From assembly GCA_013289685.1 (NCBI GenBank), contig JABCZL010000002.1, positions 248,001 to 312,000 on the forward strand: 64,000 nucleotides of DNA, read 5' to 3'. The first letter of the stretch is position 1, and every line of letters begins with the position of its first letter. A program made the position numbers and the translations under genes. This document shows positions 44,624 through 54,204 of the stretch, piece after piece. Origin of the DNA: Acidobacteriota bacterium. GTDB lineage: Bacteria > Acidobacteriota > Terriglobia > Terriglobales > Acidobacteriaceae. The notes under the pieces were generated by a model that saw nothing but the letters and a program-made list of their open reading frames with translations, made no database searches and was not told the DNA's origin.

Positions 44624-45825
44624 TGCACTTGTTCATCAATTCCCTCGCGGCGTCAGCGGGCGGAGGACTCACCTACATTCGCAACGTAATTCCGCATCTG
44701 GCGGCCACGCAGGATTTGCGAGTGACGGTTGCGCTCGGCCCATCTCTGCGGCAAGAATTCCCCAGCGCGAGCAACATTGAATTCGTCGAACTGGAGACTT
44801 CTGCGGCAAAACGGTTCTGGTTCGAGCAGTCGAAGTTGCCGGAAATGATTCGCCGTCGTGGCGCGGACGTTCTGCTATCGACGGGAAACTTTGCGCTGCG
44901 AAAATCCCCCATTCCTCAGATTCTGCTTTCGCGCAATTCACTGTACACTTCCGCGGATTTCTATCGAGACCTGATTAGCCGCGGTGAGTATCGCACGTGG
45001 TTGGACACGCGCTTCCGGGCAATGCTGGCGAGACGGTCCATATTCTGGGCGGATTGCACGGTAGCGCCCAGTGAGGCGTTTGCCGCGGAACTGCGGCAAT
45101 GGACCGGCAGGACTGTTCGAGCCATTCACCACGGATTCGATCGGGAAGCTTTTTTCAGCGAGTCAGGTCCACTGGGCGCGACGGTTGAGGCGAAATTGAA
45201 GCGTGCGGATGAAAACGTCCGGCTGCTTTTCGTCAGTCACTACAACTACTACCGCAACTTCGAAACGCTGATTCGCGCGCTGCCCTTGCTGCGACAGCTC
45301 TTGCCCAATCGATCCGTCACCCTGTTCCTGACCTGCAAATTGAGCCCCGGGGAGAATCCCGGCGAGTATCGTCCGAACGCAGCGGCGAAGCTGGTGAAGG
45401 ACCTGGGTGTCGAAAATATGGTGGTCGAGCTGGGATCGATCCCGTACCGCCAACTTCATCGGTTGTATGAGCGGGCCAATCTTTACGTAACCCCGGCTTA
45501 CACGGAAACTTTCGCGCATCCCCTCGTTGAGGCGATGGCGAGCGGGTTGCCCGTGGTCGCCTCCGATCTGGCGGTACATCGAGAAATTTGCGGAGAGGCT
45601 GCCGCCTACTTCCCGCGATTCTCGGCCGAGGAGCTCGCTGAAACTGTGGCGCAAGTCACGCGCTCGCCGGAGATGTTGAAAAGCATGGCCGACACCGGCT
45701 CAGAGCGGGCGCGTCAGTTTTCCTGGAAGACGCACGTGGAAAAGATTCTCGAGTTGTGCCGTATGCTGATTGGCTCCAAGCGGCGGGAACGGTTTAGCGG
45801 CGAGGAACGGCGGAGAGAATTCTGA
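44620..45825 (+). CDS. Glycosyltransferase family 4 (fourth)
   Basis: The 401-residue GT4 protein has NSLAASAGGGLTYIRNVIPHL, FVSHYNYYRNFETLIRAL, and YVTPAYTETFAHPLVEAMASGLPVV. ATG 44620 overlaps the polymerase stop. It is the last gene of the plus-strand series and converges on the minus-strand operon five bases later. Confidence 0.87.
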   Translation: MMHLFINSLAASAGGGLTYIRNVIPHLAATQDLRVTVALGPSLRQEFPSASNIEFVELETSAAKRFWFEQSKLPEMIRRRGADVLLSTGNFALRKSPIPQILLSRNSLYTSADFYRDLISRGEYRTWLDTRFRAMLARRSIFWADCTVAPSEAFAAELRQWTGRTVRAIHHGFDREAFFSESGPLGATVEAKLKRADENVRLLFVSHYNYYRNFETLIRALPLLRQLLPNRSVTLFLTCKLSPGENPGEYRPNAAAKLVKDLGVENMVVELGSIPYRQLHRLYERANLYVTPAYTETFAHPLVEAMASGLPVVASDLAVHREICGEAAAYFPRFSAEELAETVAQVTRSPEMLKSMADTGSERARQFSWKTHVEKILELCRMLIGSKRRERFSGEERRREF

Positions 45826-45830
45826 TGCGG

Positions 45831-47168
45831 TCAGGCGTTCTCTTCTTCGCGCGGACCCGATGCAACCAGCTTGATTTCGTACAGCAAGACCAAGCATAGC
45901 AATAGCAGTGTCCAGGTTTCTTGGGGCATCACAACGCAGTTCCACCACCAGGAATCTTTGACGGCATCAGAAATTTGTCCGTGTAGGGCGAGTTGCTGAA
46001 GAAATGCCGTGCCGGGGACCAAAAAGGCTGCCATCAGTAGCAGTGCGATCTTGACGGTGGTCCTTAGTCGTCCAGGCGACTGGGTCATGCACCAGGTCAT
46101 TCCCCAGCACAGCGGCACGACCAGGAGCGCGGCATCATAGAACCGGTGATAGACGGGCAGGAGGGCGATGATCGAGATGGCTCCGAGCGACAGCAATTCT
46201 GGCACGTGGCCGTTGCCGCGGGCTACCCAATAAATCCAGGTGCAAACCAACAGGCCGCCCACGGCAAACGCCAGCAGATTGGCTGATGGGGATTGCCCGG
46301 TAATCGCAAAAAAAGGAACTTGCAGATTGATTAGAGTGAAGCGAATGGGGTTGGCGGAGGAGAAATCGTCAATGTGATTCGCCGTGACGAATCCCCGGGC
46401 GTTGTGTAAATAGTCCTGAAGCCAGGAAGTACCCCAGAACCACAGATACAGCGCGGCAAAGAAGGCCAATCCCAGGGTGCTGGCGACCGCGGTTGCGAAC
46501 AGTTGCCAGCGTCGCCGCACAAGATAGTAGAGGACCAGAAAGGCTCCGATTTGCGGCTTCAGGCTGCACGCCACTCCGAACAGGACGCCGGCCGCAACAT
46601 CGTGGCGGTTCCGTGCTGCCCAGATTGCCACCGCGCACGCTCCAATCACGAGGATGGTCGTGTTTCCAGCGGCAAGTCCGGTGTGGAACGGGGCCAGCGC
46701 CAGGCAGGCGGCGATGAAAGCCAAAGTGCGAAGTTCGTCCCACCGAAATCCGCCAACCAGTGCCAGCGCCCATACCGTTGCCACGAACGAGATCAACAAG
46801 ATCACCAGCCAAAGAATCCTGGCGATTTTCCACGGAAATGCGGCCACCGGCGCCAGCACTACCAGGCCACCCAGGGGCGGGGCCAGATGAGTCCTTATGT
46901 CGTTGAGTTCCAGGCGGCTGCGGCCCTCATGCTTCCACAGCGCGACGAAATTCTTGGGAGCGGAGGGATTCTGCCCTTTCAGCCAAAGTCTCGACGCGGT
47001 GTAGTTCTGCGACAGATCGTTCCAGTTCGTGGGATTGCGCAGGAACCTTAACGGGCCGCGGGCGACAAACTCGGTACCGGCTAACAAAAGTAAGATCCAA
47101 AGCAGGATTCTTAGATTTCGGATGGTGGAAGGCTTGTAATCCTGGCGCTGGCTCGTAGTGGTTTCCAT
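45831..47168 (-). CDS. GT87 / DUF2029 mannosyltransferase-like membrane protein
   Basis: The 445-residue multi-pass membrane protein begins with a membrane segment and has the GT87 features NWNDLSQNYTASRLWLKGQNP (acidic residue in the first loop) and several GAxWA-type helices. The family transfers mannose or related sugars from polyprenol phosphate in the periplasm. It overlaps the preceding aminotransferase (ATGA). It is the end of the minus-strand operon. Confidence 0.8.
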   Translation of the reverse strand: METTTSQRQDYKPSTIRNLRILLWILLLLAGTEFVARGPLRFLRNPTNWNDLSQNYTASRLWLKGQNPSAPKNFVALWKHEGRSRLELNDIRTHLAPPLGGLVVLAPVAAFPWKIARILWLVILLISFVATVWALALVGGFRWDELRTLAFIAACLALAPFHTGLAAGNTTILVIGACAVAIWAARNRHDVAAGVLFGVACSLKPQIGAFLVLYYLVRRRWQLFATAVASTLGLAFFAALYLWFWGTSWLQDYLHNARGFVTANHIDDFSSANPIRFTLINLQVPFFAITGQSPSANLLAFAVGGLLVCTWIYWVARGNGHVPELLSLGAISIIALLPVYHRFYDAALLVVPLCWGMTWCMTQSPGRLRTTVKIALLLMAAFLVPGTAFLQQLALHGQISDAVKDSWWWNCVVMPQETWTLLLLCLVLLYEIKLVASGPREEENA

Positions 47169-48370
47169 CAGCCTTGGATCCGGATAGAGCAGGCTTGGCG
47201 AAGTGCCCTTGCAACCCGGTCTTGCTGTTCTTCCGTTATTTGGGAGAAGAGTGGCAGGATCACGCCTCTGCTTTGCGCTCGTTCACTCTCGGCCAGGTTT
47301 GGACAACTTCCATCGGGTTTGCATTCAATTTGCGCGCAACGCCAAGTCGCGGGGGCGCTGTAAGCAGGCTCAAGGTGCGCGCACATAATGCCCCTGCGGG
47401 TTGCGATGCCCTCGTCGAGCATGTGCTGCATAACCTGGCGCTGGTTAGTGGCTTCGGGCAGGCGCACGCAGTAGCTTTGCCAGTTGGTGCGGGCCCATTC
47501 GGGTTCCGCGGGTAGAACGAGCCCGGGAATGTCGGCGAGCAGTTGCCGGTAGCGTGCGGCCATCTGCCGGCGCTGCGCGATCGCTTCGGGAAGGCGCTTC
47601 AGTTGTTCGCGTCCCACCGCAGCTTGAATGTCGGTCAACCGATAGTTGAATCCCAGTTCCGGATACGATTCAAAGACCACTTCCCGCGATGAGTGCCGCA
47701 CCGTGTCGGGCACGCTCATGCCGTGCTGCCGCCAGAGACGGAGTTTGTGATCGATTTCAGCGTCTGCTGTGGTCAACATGCCGCCGTCCCCGGTGGTCAG
47801 CAGTTTGCGGGGATGGAACGAAAAGCACGCAACATCTCCATGCGGTCTGCCGATTCTTTCCCACCGGTCTTGCCATGAAATCTCGCTTCCGATCGCACAG
47901 GCGGCATCTTCCACGACGGGAAGCTGGTGCTTGCGCGCCACCTCGAGGATTGCTTTCAGGTCGCAAGGCATCCCCATCTGGTGAACGCACAGAATCGCTC
48001 GCGTGCGTTTGCTGAGGGCCGGCTCGATCTTTCGCGGGTCGATGTTGAATGTTGCCGGATCAATATCAACGAAGACTGGCTTGGCGCCGCAGTAGCGAAT
48101 GCTGTTGGCCGTGGCGATGTAGGAATGACTGACGGTGATCACTTCATCGCCGGGGCGCACGCCTACTGCCAGCAAGGCGAGGTGAAGGGCGGTCGTGCCG
48201 CTGGAGACCGCACAGGCATGCGGCGCACCCACGAACTCGGCAAACTCGCGTTCGAAGGCCGCGACCTCGGGGCCCTGCGTGACCCACCCTGACAGAATCG
48301 CCCGCCCGGCAGCCGAGACTTCTTCCTGCCCGAGATGCGGACGCGCTACTGGAACAAAATCATTAGGCAT
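47168..48370 (-). CDS. DegT/DnrJ/EryC1/StrS sugar aminotransferase
   Basis: This is a 400-residue PLP enzyme for amino-sugar synthesis. PLP lysine is Lys189 in [27 protein letters not shown] and VEDAACAIGSE complete the family pattern. It starts at ATG 48370, which is itself the next copy of a 13-bp repeat (48371-48435). It could act on the product of the upstream epimerase/dehydratase (48428). Confidence 0.9.
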   Translation of the reverse strand: MPNDFVPVARPHLGQEEVSAAGRAILSGWVTQGPEVAAFEREFAEFVGAPHACAVSSGTTALHLALLAVGVRPGDEVITVSHSYIATANSIRYCGAKPVFVDIDPATFNIDPRKIEPALSKRTRAILCVHQMGMPCDLKAILEVARKHQLPVVEDAACAIGSEISWQDRWERIGRPHGDVACFSFHPRKLLTTGDGGMLTTADAEIDHKLRLWRQHGMSVPDTVRHSSREVVFESYPELGFNYRLTDIQAAVGREQLKRLPEAIAQRRQMAARYRQLLADIPGLVLPAEPEWARTNWQSYCVRLPEATNQRQVMQHMLDEGIATRRGIMCAHLEPAYSAPATWRCAQIECKPDGSCPNLAESERAQSRGVILPLFSQITEEQQDRVARALRQACSIRIQG

Positions 48371-48435
48371 GATCTTTAGGGATGATTTCTAAGCACGATC
48401 TTTAAGCGTGATCTTTAAGCATGATGTTTAGGCAT
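48371..48435 (-). repeat. Five tandem 13-bp repeats between epimerase stop and aminotransferase start
   Basis: Read on the minus strand the units are ATGCCTAAACATC, ATGCTTAAAGATC, ACGCTTAAAGATC, GTGCTTAGAAATC and ATCCCTAAAGATC. The sequence then continues ATGCCTAATG, the start of the aminotransferase. The first unit contains the TAA stop of the epimerase. ATG or GTG start-like codons and TAA-containing stems recur in most units. There is no obvious Shine-Dalgarno. Confidence 0.85.
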
Positions 48436-49444
48436 GGCTGGGCACGTCCCGAGGCTGCCAGTTCCGCACGACTTCCTGCTCCAATAATTTCTCCGGCGAT
48501 TTGCCCTGGCCCACGTACCAATCGCGAAGACGTGCCAGCCCATCCCGCAGGGTGACAGTAGGTTCGAAGCGTAGCAACTTTTTCGCCTTGGAACTGTCAG
48601 CCAGAAGTCGTAGCAAGTCTCCCGGCCGAGCCTCAACGTGGGTGACCTCTGCGTGAGGGCGGTCCAGAACTTGGGCAATCGTGTTCGCGAGTTCGCGAAC
48701 CTGGATTTCCTTGCCGCTCCCGAGATTAATAGTCTGACCGACAGAAGCTTCAGAAAGTCCGGCCGCGAGAATTCCGCCGGCGGTATCGCCCACGAAGGTA
48801 AAATCGCGGGTCTGCGTTCCATCTCCAAAGATGACCATAGGCTTTCCTGCCAGGCAGCGCAGCAAAAACTTGGGAATCACTTCTCCGCTATCGCCTTCGT
48901 GATGGCAACGCGGGCCATAGGCATTGAAAGGCCGCAACACGACCGTAGGGTAGTGATACGTCTCCCAGAACGCGCGAGTGTAAGCCTCTCCAGCAAGCTT
49001 GGAGGCGCCGTATACGGTCATCGGCAGCGTGGGATGCTCCTCTGTGATCGGCGCGGTTCGGGCCGTTCCGTAGACTTCAGAACTGGAGACGTAAACGAAA
49101 CGTTGGACTCCATTGCTCCGCGCTGTGTTGAGAAGTCCGAGCGTCGCAGAGGCGTTGACTTCGTGATTCTCCACTGGCGAGTGAATGGAATGCCGCACAC
49201 CGAGGCAGGCCAGATGGAAAACGATATTCACATCTCGAAGCAGCGGCGCCATCGACTTCGCGTCGCGGACATCGACTACCACGAGTTCGACGTTTTCACT
49301 CAGCACACCGTCGAGATTCTCCCTCCGGCCGTTCACCAGGTTATCGACCACGCGCACGCCAAATCCGCGTCCAGCCAGTTGTCGTACTAATTCCGACCCA
49401 ATGAATCCGGCGCCACCTGTTACTAGCACACGCTGGTTCTGCAC
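48428..49444 (-). CDS. NAD-dependent epimerase/dehydratase
   Basis: The 338-residue extended SDR has the motifs GGAGFIGSELVRQL, SSEVYG and VYGASKLAGE (YxxxK). It resembles UDP-glucose 4-epimerase or GDP/dTDP-sugar 4,6-dehydratase relatives, and the exact activity cannot be fixed. It starts with GTG. It likely provides a keto sugar for the adjacent aminotransferase. Confidence 0.85.
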   Translation of the reverse strand: MQNQRVLVTGGAGFIGSELVRQLAGRGFGVRVVDNLVNGRRENLDGVLSENVELVVVDVRDAKSMAPLLRDVNIVFHLACLGVRHSIHSPVENHEVNASATLGLLNTARSNGVQRFVYVSSSEVYGTARTAPITEEHPTLPMTVYGASKLAGEAYTRAFWETYHYPTVVLRPFNAYGPRCHHEGDSGEVIPKFLLRCLAGKPMVIFGDGTQTRDFTFVGDTAGGILAAGLSEASVGQTINLGSGKEIQVRELANTIAQVLDRPHAEVTHVEARPGDLLRLLADSSKAKKLLRFEPTVTLRDGLARLRDWYVGQGKSPEKLLEQEVVRNWQPRDVPSHA

Positions 49445-49504
49445 TGTTACCCCCGCGGAGAAGATCGAAAAATGGGAATGATGATTCTATCAAGACGGGC
49501 GGGC

Positions 49505-50536
49505 TTAGCTGGATGGTTGAGCCGTCGATTCTGCGCCGGGCTCGACCTCCAGCCGACGCTTAAGTTGTGCCAGGCTGATGCCTTTGACCGCGAGCAGGCA
49601 CATCCCGGCAACGATGTTCGCAACAAACACCCAAGCGTGGATGACCACGGTTAACGCCAGTGCGCTGCCGGCGGCAATCCCGGCTAGTTTGAAGGCCTCC
49701 GTCCCGAACAGCTCATAGGTGCCCAGGCCACCGGGTGCCGCGGGAATCATCAGGCCCAAACCCAGAACGGCCGAGGCCACCACGGCCGACTTTAAGGACA
49801 CGGCCAGCCCCAGAGCCCGGGCCAGTCCCCAGATTGTTCCGGCTTCCGTGGACCAGATGGCTGCGGTAATCAGCAGTAAAGTCAGCATCTGTCCGGCGGA
49901 ACTGACGGCGCTCAGTCCATCCGCAAACGAAGTGAGTAGGCCGTCGAACTTTTTCTCCAGTGAAGGGAGATGCACGAGGCGGAATGCGCGGCGCACCGAG
50001 TCAATCAGGACGCGCGTTCGATAGCGCAGAGCCACCAGCAGAACCAGCGCTCCACCAAAGATCAAAATCGACACCCGCAACAGATCGAGAACCCAATGGG
50101 GAGGATGCAAAGCCCAAACGGCGAACAGAACCATTCCAACCAGAGCCAGCCCATCCATGACTTTTTCGACCGCGAGCGTTGCCAGCGTGCGGCTGCTTTC
50201 GGTGAGCGAGCCCGCGCGCCCCACCAGAACGCAACGAGCCACATCGCCCGCGCGCCCCGGCAACAGAAAATTCGCCATGTTCCCGATGCCCAGAACGGTC
50301 AGGCACGCTCCAAGGCTAGGACGGGAGGACGAAGGGAAAATCAGTTGCCAGCGCCACGCGCGCAACGGCAGGTTCAGGAACAACACCGCAAGAGGAATTA
50401 GCAGGAACGGACCGTTCAGCCGCCCCAGCGCATTCCACGATTGTTTGAGGTCTACCTGCCGCAGGAGAATGGCAATACATCCGAGGCCGATGAGAACGCC
50501 CACCACGGCCGACTGGACGCGGAACCTACGTCCCAA
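49505..50536 (-). CDS. Lysylphosphatidylglycerol synthetase/UPF0104 flippase-like membrane protein
   Basis: The 343-residue protein has about eight membrane segments and the UPF0104/AglD patterns LPLRAWRWQLIFP, FLLPGRAGDVARC, and PGGLGTYELFGTEAF. Members of this family occur beside GT2 enzymes in polysaccharide loci and may move lipid-linked sugars. It starts at TTG and overlaps the GT2 gene by 11 bases. Confidence 0.82.
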   Translation of the reverse strand: MGRRFRVQSAVVGVLIGLGCIAILLRQVDLKQSWNALGRLNGPFLLIPLAVLFLNLPLRAWRWQLIFPSSSRPSLGACLTVLGIGNMANFLLPGRAGDVARCVLVGRAGSLTESSRTLATLAVEKVMDGLALVGMVLFAVWALHPPHWVLDLLRVSILIFGGALVLLVALRYRTRVLIDSVRRAFRLVHLPSLEKKFDGLLTSFADGLSAVSSAGQMLTLLLITAAIWSTEAGTIWGLARALGLAVSLKSAVVASAVLGLGLMIPAAPGGLGTYELFGTEAFKLAGIAAGSALALTVVIHAWVFVANIVAGMCLLAVKGISLAQLKRRLEVEPGAESTAQPSS

Positions 50537-51524
50537 AGCGCCGTCCCAGTTCTCGCGGTTGCTTATCGGCGGCGGCGGTGTCCACCTCCGAAGTATCTTC
50601 CAGGAAATATATCGGGCGCTGCCGTGCCGCCTCCAGCGTCCTCCACAGGTATTCCCCGAGGACTCCCAGCATCATCATTTGAACCCCGCCGAGCACGAGC
50701 ACCACGACGATCAGCGACGACCATCCCTGCACCGGCGTGCGCGTCATCAGCCGCAGAACCGCCACGACCAGCGCATACATGAAACCTAAAAGGCTGAACA
50801 GCATTCCCAGGTAGGACATTGCACGCAACGGAGCGTAGGAGAAGGAGACGAATGCATCCGCGAAGGCCGTCAGTTTTTTCTTGAGTGTCCACTTGGATCC
50901 GCCTGCGGCCCGTTTTTCCTTGGTATAGGTGATTTGCGCCGACGAGAATCCCAGCCTAGCGATCTCACCGCCCACGCTGGGATGACTTCCCGCCGACTTC
51001 AGCAAAGCGTCGACGACCTTTCGGTCCAGCAGGGCAAAGTCCGAGCCTCGGGGGGGCAGGTTCACTTCACCGAGAAGATTCAGCACGCGGTAGAAGGTGT
51101 TGGCCAGGAACAGATCGGCCTTCGAGATCCCCGCGCGTTCTTCTCTCACCGCCCACACCACGTGATGGCCCGACCGCCACAAATCGAGCATCTGCAAAAT
51201 GAGTTCCGGCGGGTCCTGCAGGTCAGCGGCAAGAAACACCGCGCATTCTCCGCGCGCCTGCGCCAGACCGGCGAGGATGGCCACGTGGCTTCCGCTGTTC
51301 TTGGCCAGCCGGGCATAGCGGAATCGCGCATCGCTCCGGCAGATGTTTTTTAGCAATTCTGGAGACCGGTCGGAAGAATGATCGTCGGCCAAGATGATCT
51401 CCGCATCCAGCGGAGAGAGCCGGTCCATAAACGAGCGCAAACGCTCCACCAGAGCGGGAAGTACGGCTTCTTCGTTGTAGAGCGGGATGACGATGGACAG
51501 ATCGGGTCGTGGTTTCATTTCCAT
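50526..51524 (-). CDS. Glycosyltransferase family 2 with C-terminal membrane helices
   Basis: The 332-residue protein has a GT2 domain (LSIVIPLYNEEAVLP, DADI-like LADDHSSDRSPELL, FLAADLQDPPELI, DFALLDRKVVDALL) and two C-terminal membrane helices, the DPM1/GtrB-like layout. It probably makes polyprenyl-phosphate sugar for the GT87 enzyme. ATG 51524 overlaps the methyltransferase stop; a GTG one codon upstream is also possible. Confidence 0.88.
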   Translation of the reverse strand: MEMKPRPDLSIVIPLYNEEAVLPALVERLRSFMDRLSPLDAEIILADDHSSDRSPELLKNICRSDARFRYARLAKNSGSHVAILAGLAQARGECAVFLAADLQDPPELILQMLDLWRSGHHVVWAVREERAGISKADLFLANTFYRVLNLLGEVNLPPRGSDFALLDRKVVDALLKSAGSHPSVGGEIARLGFSSAQITYTKEKRAAGGSKWTLKKKLTAFADAFVSFSYAPLRAMSYLGMLFSLLGFMYALVVAVLRLMTRTPVQGWSSLIVVVLVLGGVQMMMLGVLGEYLWRTLEAARQRPIYFLEDTSEVDTAAADKQPRELGRRFGT

Positions 51525-52198
51525 CACATCCCTGCCTTCAACTCGCCCTCGAAAGCCCGAAAGACTCTGCGCTCCGAAGTGGTGTCGTCGCGAAAGAGAA
51601 AAATAGAAAACTCGTATGGCATGTAGTCATGGCGGAGAAGCACGCGTCGGGTCAGTCGTTTGGCGACAGCCAGCGCCCAGCCGGGATCAGTATGATGAGC
51701 GCCCGGCTTCTGGAAGTCGACGTAGCTGCTGAGAAAATCCACGCACGTCGCACAGCGGCACCGCTGATACATGCTGTGCAGCGCCGCCTCGATATGGGTC
51801 TCATTATTGCCACTCGGCAAGGCTGCATTCAGGGCTCCCGATGAGATCACGAAGTCGTATTCACCCACCGGCATCGAGTCGTCAGTGATGTCGAGCTCCC
51901 GCACATCGAGATCCGGATGACGCCGCCGAGCAACGTCCAGCAGTCCCGGCACAATGTCCATACCTGTGTAACGGCCTCGCCACCCGTGCTGACCCAGGAA
52001 ATCGTATAGATCGCAGAAGCCACAACCTACATCCAGCACCGACGACTCGGGCATGCGCAACGCCGGCTCGGCGAGCACTGAGAAGCGCACCTCCTGGCGG
52101 CCCTGAGCGCCCCATCCTAGCGTTGCAGGGGAGTACCCAAATTCCTCAAGCCGCTTTTCATAACGCTGAACGTAATCCAGACGGTCTTCGGTTTTCAC
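51524..52198 (-). CDS. Class I SAM-dependent methyltransferase, copy 2
   Basis: The 224-residue protein has SVLDVGCGFCDLYDFL, YTGMDIVPGLLDVA and VISSGALN. It starts at GTG 52198 overlapping the amidohydrolase stop. It is a paralogue of the protein at 29586-30212, from the YSERIAQHGY/RYEKRLEEFGY start through to the LRHDYxPxxF ending. A C-terminal extension of about 20 residues is unique. Substrate unknown; possibly the acyl group or sugar made by this operon. Confidence 0.8.
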   Translation of the reverse strand: MKTEDRLDYVQRYEKRLEEFGYSPATLGWGAQGRQEVRFSVLAEPALRMPESSVLDVGCGFCDLYDFLGQHGWRGRYTGMDIVPGLLDVARRRHPDLDVRELDITDDSMPVGEYDFVISSGALNAALPSGNNETHIEAALHSMYQRCRCATCVDFLSSYVDFQKPGAHHTDPGWALAVAKRLTRRVLLRHDYMPYEFSIFLFRDDTTSERRVFRAFEGELKAGM

Positions 52199-52986
52199 GG
52201 CTGCTCCAGGCCCAGAATCCTGCTCAGATTTCCACCCAACACATTGGCACACTTTTCCGGCGCGATTCCGTGGGCGATCTCGCGAACGCCCTCCAACGCA
52301 GTGCCGATGCCGACTTCAGGGAAGTCGGATCCGAAGACAATTCGCCGGTCGAAGCTATCTAGAAGATACCGCAAATCGGCTGCAATGGAACTGGACCGAT
52401 ACCGTTGCAGTGTAAACGAGATATCCAGAAACGCGTTAGGGCAATCTCGAATGGCCTCAGCCACCTGCAGAATCCAGCTTCCGCCGCCATGTAACAGTAC
52501 GAACGTGAGAGCGGGGAACCGTCCCACGAGTTCGTGAATCGTGTCTACCGGAGGTTTTCTCAGCTTTCCGCCGCGGTAATAGAAAAGAGTATCCAGCCAT
52601 ATTGGGAGAGGCAGCTCACGAGACGCCATTTCTTCCAACACCGCCAGGCAGCGAGGATCAAGGGGATCATAGCAATTCAGACGGGGATGGAGCTTTAAAG
52701 CCTTGTAGCCATCTTTCTCGATCTGCGTTCGCAGACCGGCCTTTACCTCTTCGACGCTTCGACAGGCCGCCGGATTGAATGAAGCACAAGGTACGAGGCG
52801 ATCGGGATGCCGCTGACAAACCTCCAGCACAAAACGATTCTCAATGTGTCCCGCAAGGGCGACCACCACGGCCCGCTGTGTCCCGGATTCATCGAGTTGC
52901 CGCAACAACTCCTGCTCGCTGGCGTCACACTTGGTGTCAAACCAGCGTCCATCCGGCGTTACATGCGTAAGCGAATCAAAGACCAT
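52195..52986 (-). CDS. Amidohydrolase-2 family protein (TIM barrel)
   Basis: The 263-residue protein has KALKLHPRLNCYD, LLHGGGSWILQ and FGSDFPEVG, the Amidohydro_2 pattern also seen in pyrone and lactone hydrolases and ACMS decarboxylase. The N-terminal HxH pair of the family is reduced (MVFDSLTHVTPDG keeps one His). It may hydrolyse a lactone or amide or act as a decarboxylase. Its partners are an aldolase, an RraA protein and an ATP-grasp enzyme. Confidence 0.82.
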   Translation of the reverse strand: MVFDSLTHVTPDGRWFDTKCDASEQELLRQLDESGTQRAVVVALAGHIENRFVLEVCQRHPDRLVPCASFNPAACRSVEEVKAGLRTQIEKDGYKALKLHPRLNCYDPLDPRCLAVLEEMASRELPLPIWLDTLFYYRGGKLRKPPVDTIHELVGRFPALTFVLLHGGGSWILQVAEAIRDCPNAFLDISFTLQRYRSSSIAADLRYLLDSFDRRIVFGSDFPEVGIGTALEGVREIAHGIAPEKCANVLGGNLSRILGLEQP

Positions 52987-53007
52987 GATTATGAATAACG
53001 AGAAATC

Positions 53008-54201
53008 CTAGTTCATCACATACCGGATTGATGCAATCGCGCGATCGGCGTACTCAATAGCCTGCTCGCGGGTGTCACCGGTCGTGACGGCGTATCCTGG
53101 CCGATCAGCATCTCCGGCGATCGCGGACACGACAGTTCCAGGATTCATGTGGAAGCCGAAATCGAGAATCCCAGGAAGTCGCGAGGCCTCGGCGACTCCC
53201 AACGCCTGCTGGAATACGCCAGATGGCGGCGCAAAGAACTTATAGCATGCTCCGCGAGCCTGCACGGGCCGAATATCAGGGTCATCCCCCAGCAGGAGCC
53301 GAGCCAACGCCTGGGGCATGCAAACCCCGCTCGCCGCCTCCACAATCTGTCCGAAAATATGCCCTCCTCCCGGCCGCCCTCCCATCTCGAGCAGAAAAAC
53401 ATCCGTGTCGTTGACCATGCATTCGCAATGGAAGGCTCCGTTTTCAATTCCCAGGGCCTGGGCCGCTCGGGTTACCACTTCCGAAGCGCGCAGTAACTGC
53501 CAGTCCGCAAACCGTGCAGGATAGTTAAGGGCCATGGCTACGCGGTATTTAGGATGCTCCTGCGGTTCCTTATCGGACCAGGCAAGAATCTGAGCCTCAC
53601 CCCGCTTGACCAGGCCTTCGATTGTCATCTCAGTACCGGAAATGCATTCTTCAACGATAAACTCGCCGTCTCTGCAATTGGCGCGAGCATAGTCAATTGC
53701 CCAAGGCAGGTCTCCCGCTTCGGCGATGCGGCTGACGCCGCGGCTTCCCCAGTTCACGGCTGGTTTCAGAATCAGAGGGTAGCCAAGCGAGGAGGCTGCT
53801 GCGGAGATCGCGTCCGCCGAGTCGGCCCTGTGGAAGGCTGGCTGCGGAAGGCGTGCCTTTTGCCACGCTTCGCGCATGAGTCCCTTGTGCAAGCAACGGA
53901 GAGCCACGTCCGGAGGCAGGTTGGGAAGCCCGAGTTGGTGGCTGGCCTCGGCTGCGGCCAATACTCCCGCTTCATTCACCGCCAGAATTAGATCGACGCC
54001 CTGACTCCGTGCATATGCCGCGACGTTTTCGGTATCGCGGATATCAATGACGGCGTGATCCGCGACCAGCGCGAAGCCGGGAGCGTCAGGGGAACCGTCT
54101 GCCGCCAAGACGCGCACGCCAATCTGTTGCAGCTTGCGAATGGAGTGGCACATCAAGCGTCCAGCGCCCAACTGCAGCACAGATCTGTGGCGGGTCCCCA
54201 T
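53008..54201 (-). CDS. ATP-grasp carboxylate-amine ligase
   Basis: The 397-residue ATP-grasp enzyme has a preATP-grasp domain (LQLGAGRLMCHSIRKL), a lysine in YPLILKPAVNWGSRGV, the FIVEECISGTEM segment and HCECMVNDTDVFLLEMGGRPGGG with metal-binding acidic residues. It would activate a carboxylate as acyl phosphate and join it to an amine. In this operon it is the natural candidate to attach a custom acid to the amino sugar made by the aminotransferases. Confidence 0.87.
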   Translation of the reverse strand: MGTRHRSVLQLGAGRLMCHSIRKLQQIGVRVLAADGSPDAPGFALVADHAVIDIRDTENVAAYARSQGVDLILAVNEAGVLAAAEASHQLGLPNLPPDVALRCLHKGLMREAWQKARLPQPAFHRADSADAISAAASSLGYPLILKPAVNWGSRGVSRIAEAGDLPWAIDYARANCRDGEFIVEECISGTEMTIEGLVKRGEAQILAWSDKEPQEHPKYRVAMALNYPARFADWQLLRASEVVTRAAQALGIENGAFHCECMVNDTDVFLLEMGGRPGGGHIFGQIVEAASGVCMPQALARLLLGDDPDIRPVQARGACYKFFAPPSGVFQQALGVAEASRLPGILDFGFHMNPGTVVSAIAGDADRPGYAVTTGDTREQAIEYADRAIASIRYVMN

Positions 54202-54204
54202 AGC

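Noticed and set aside
48371-48435. CRISPR array
   Set aside because: The 13-bp units are tandem without spacers and sit at a gene junction; no cas genes are near.
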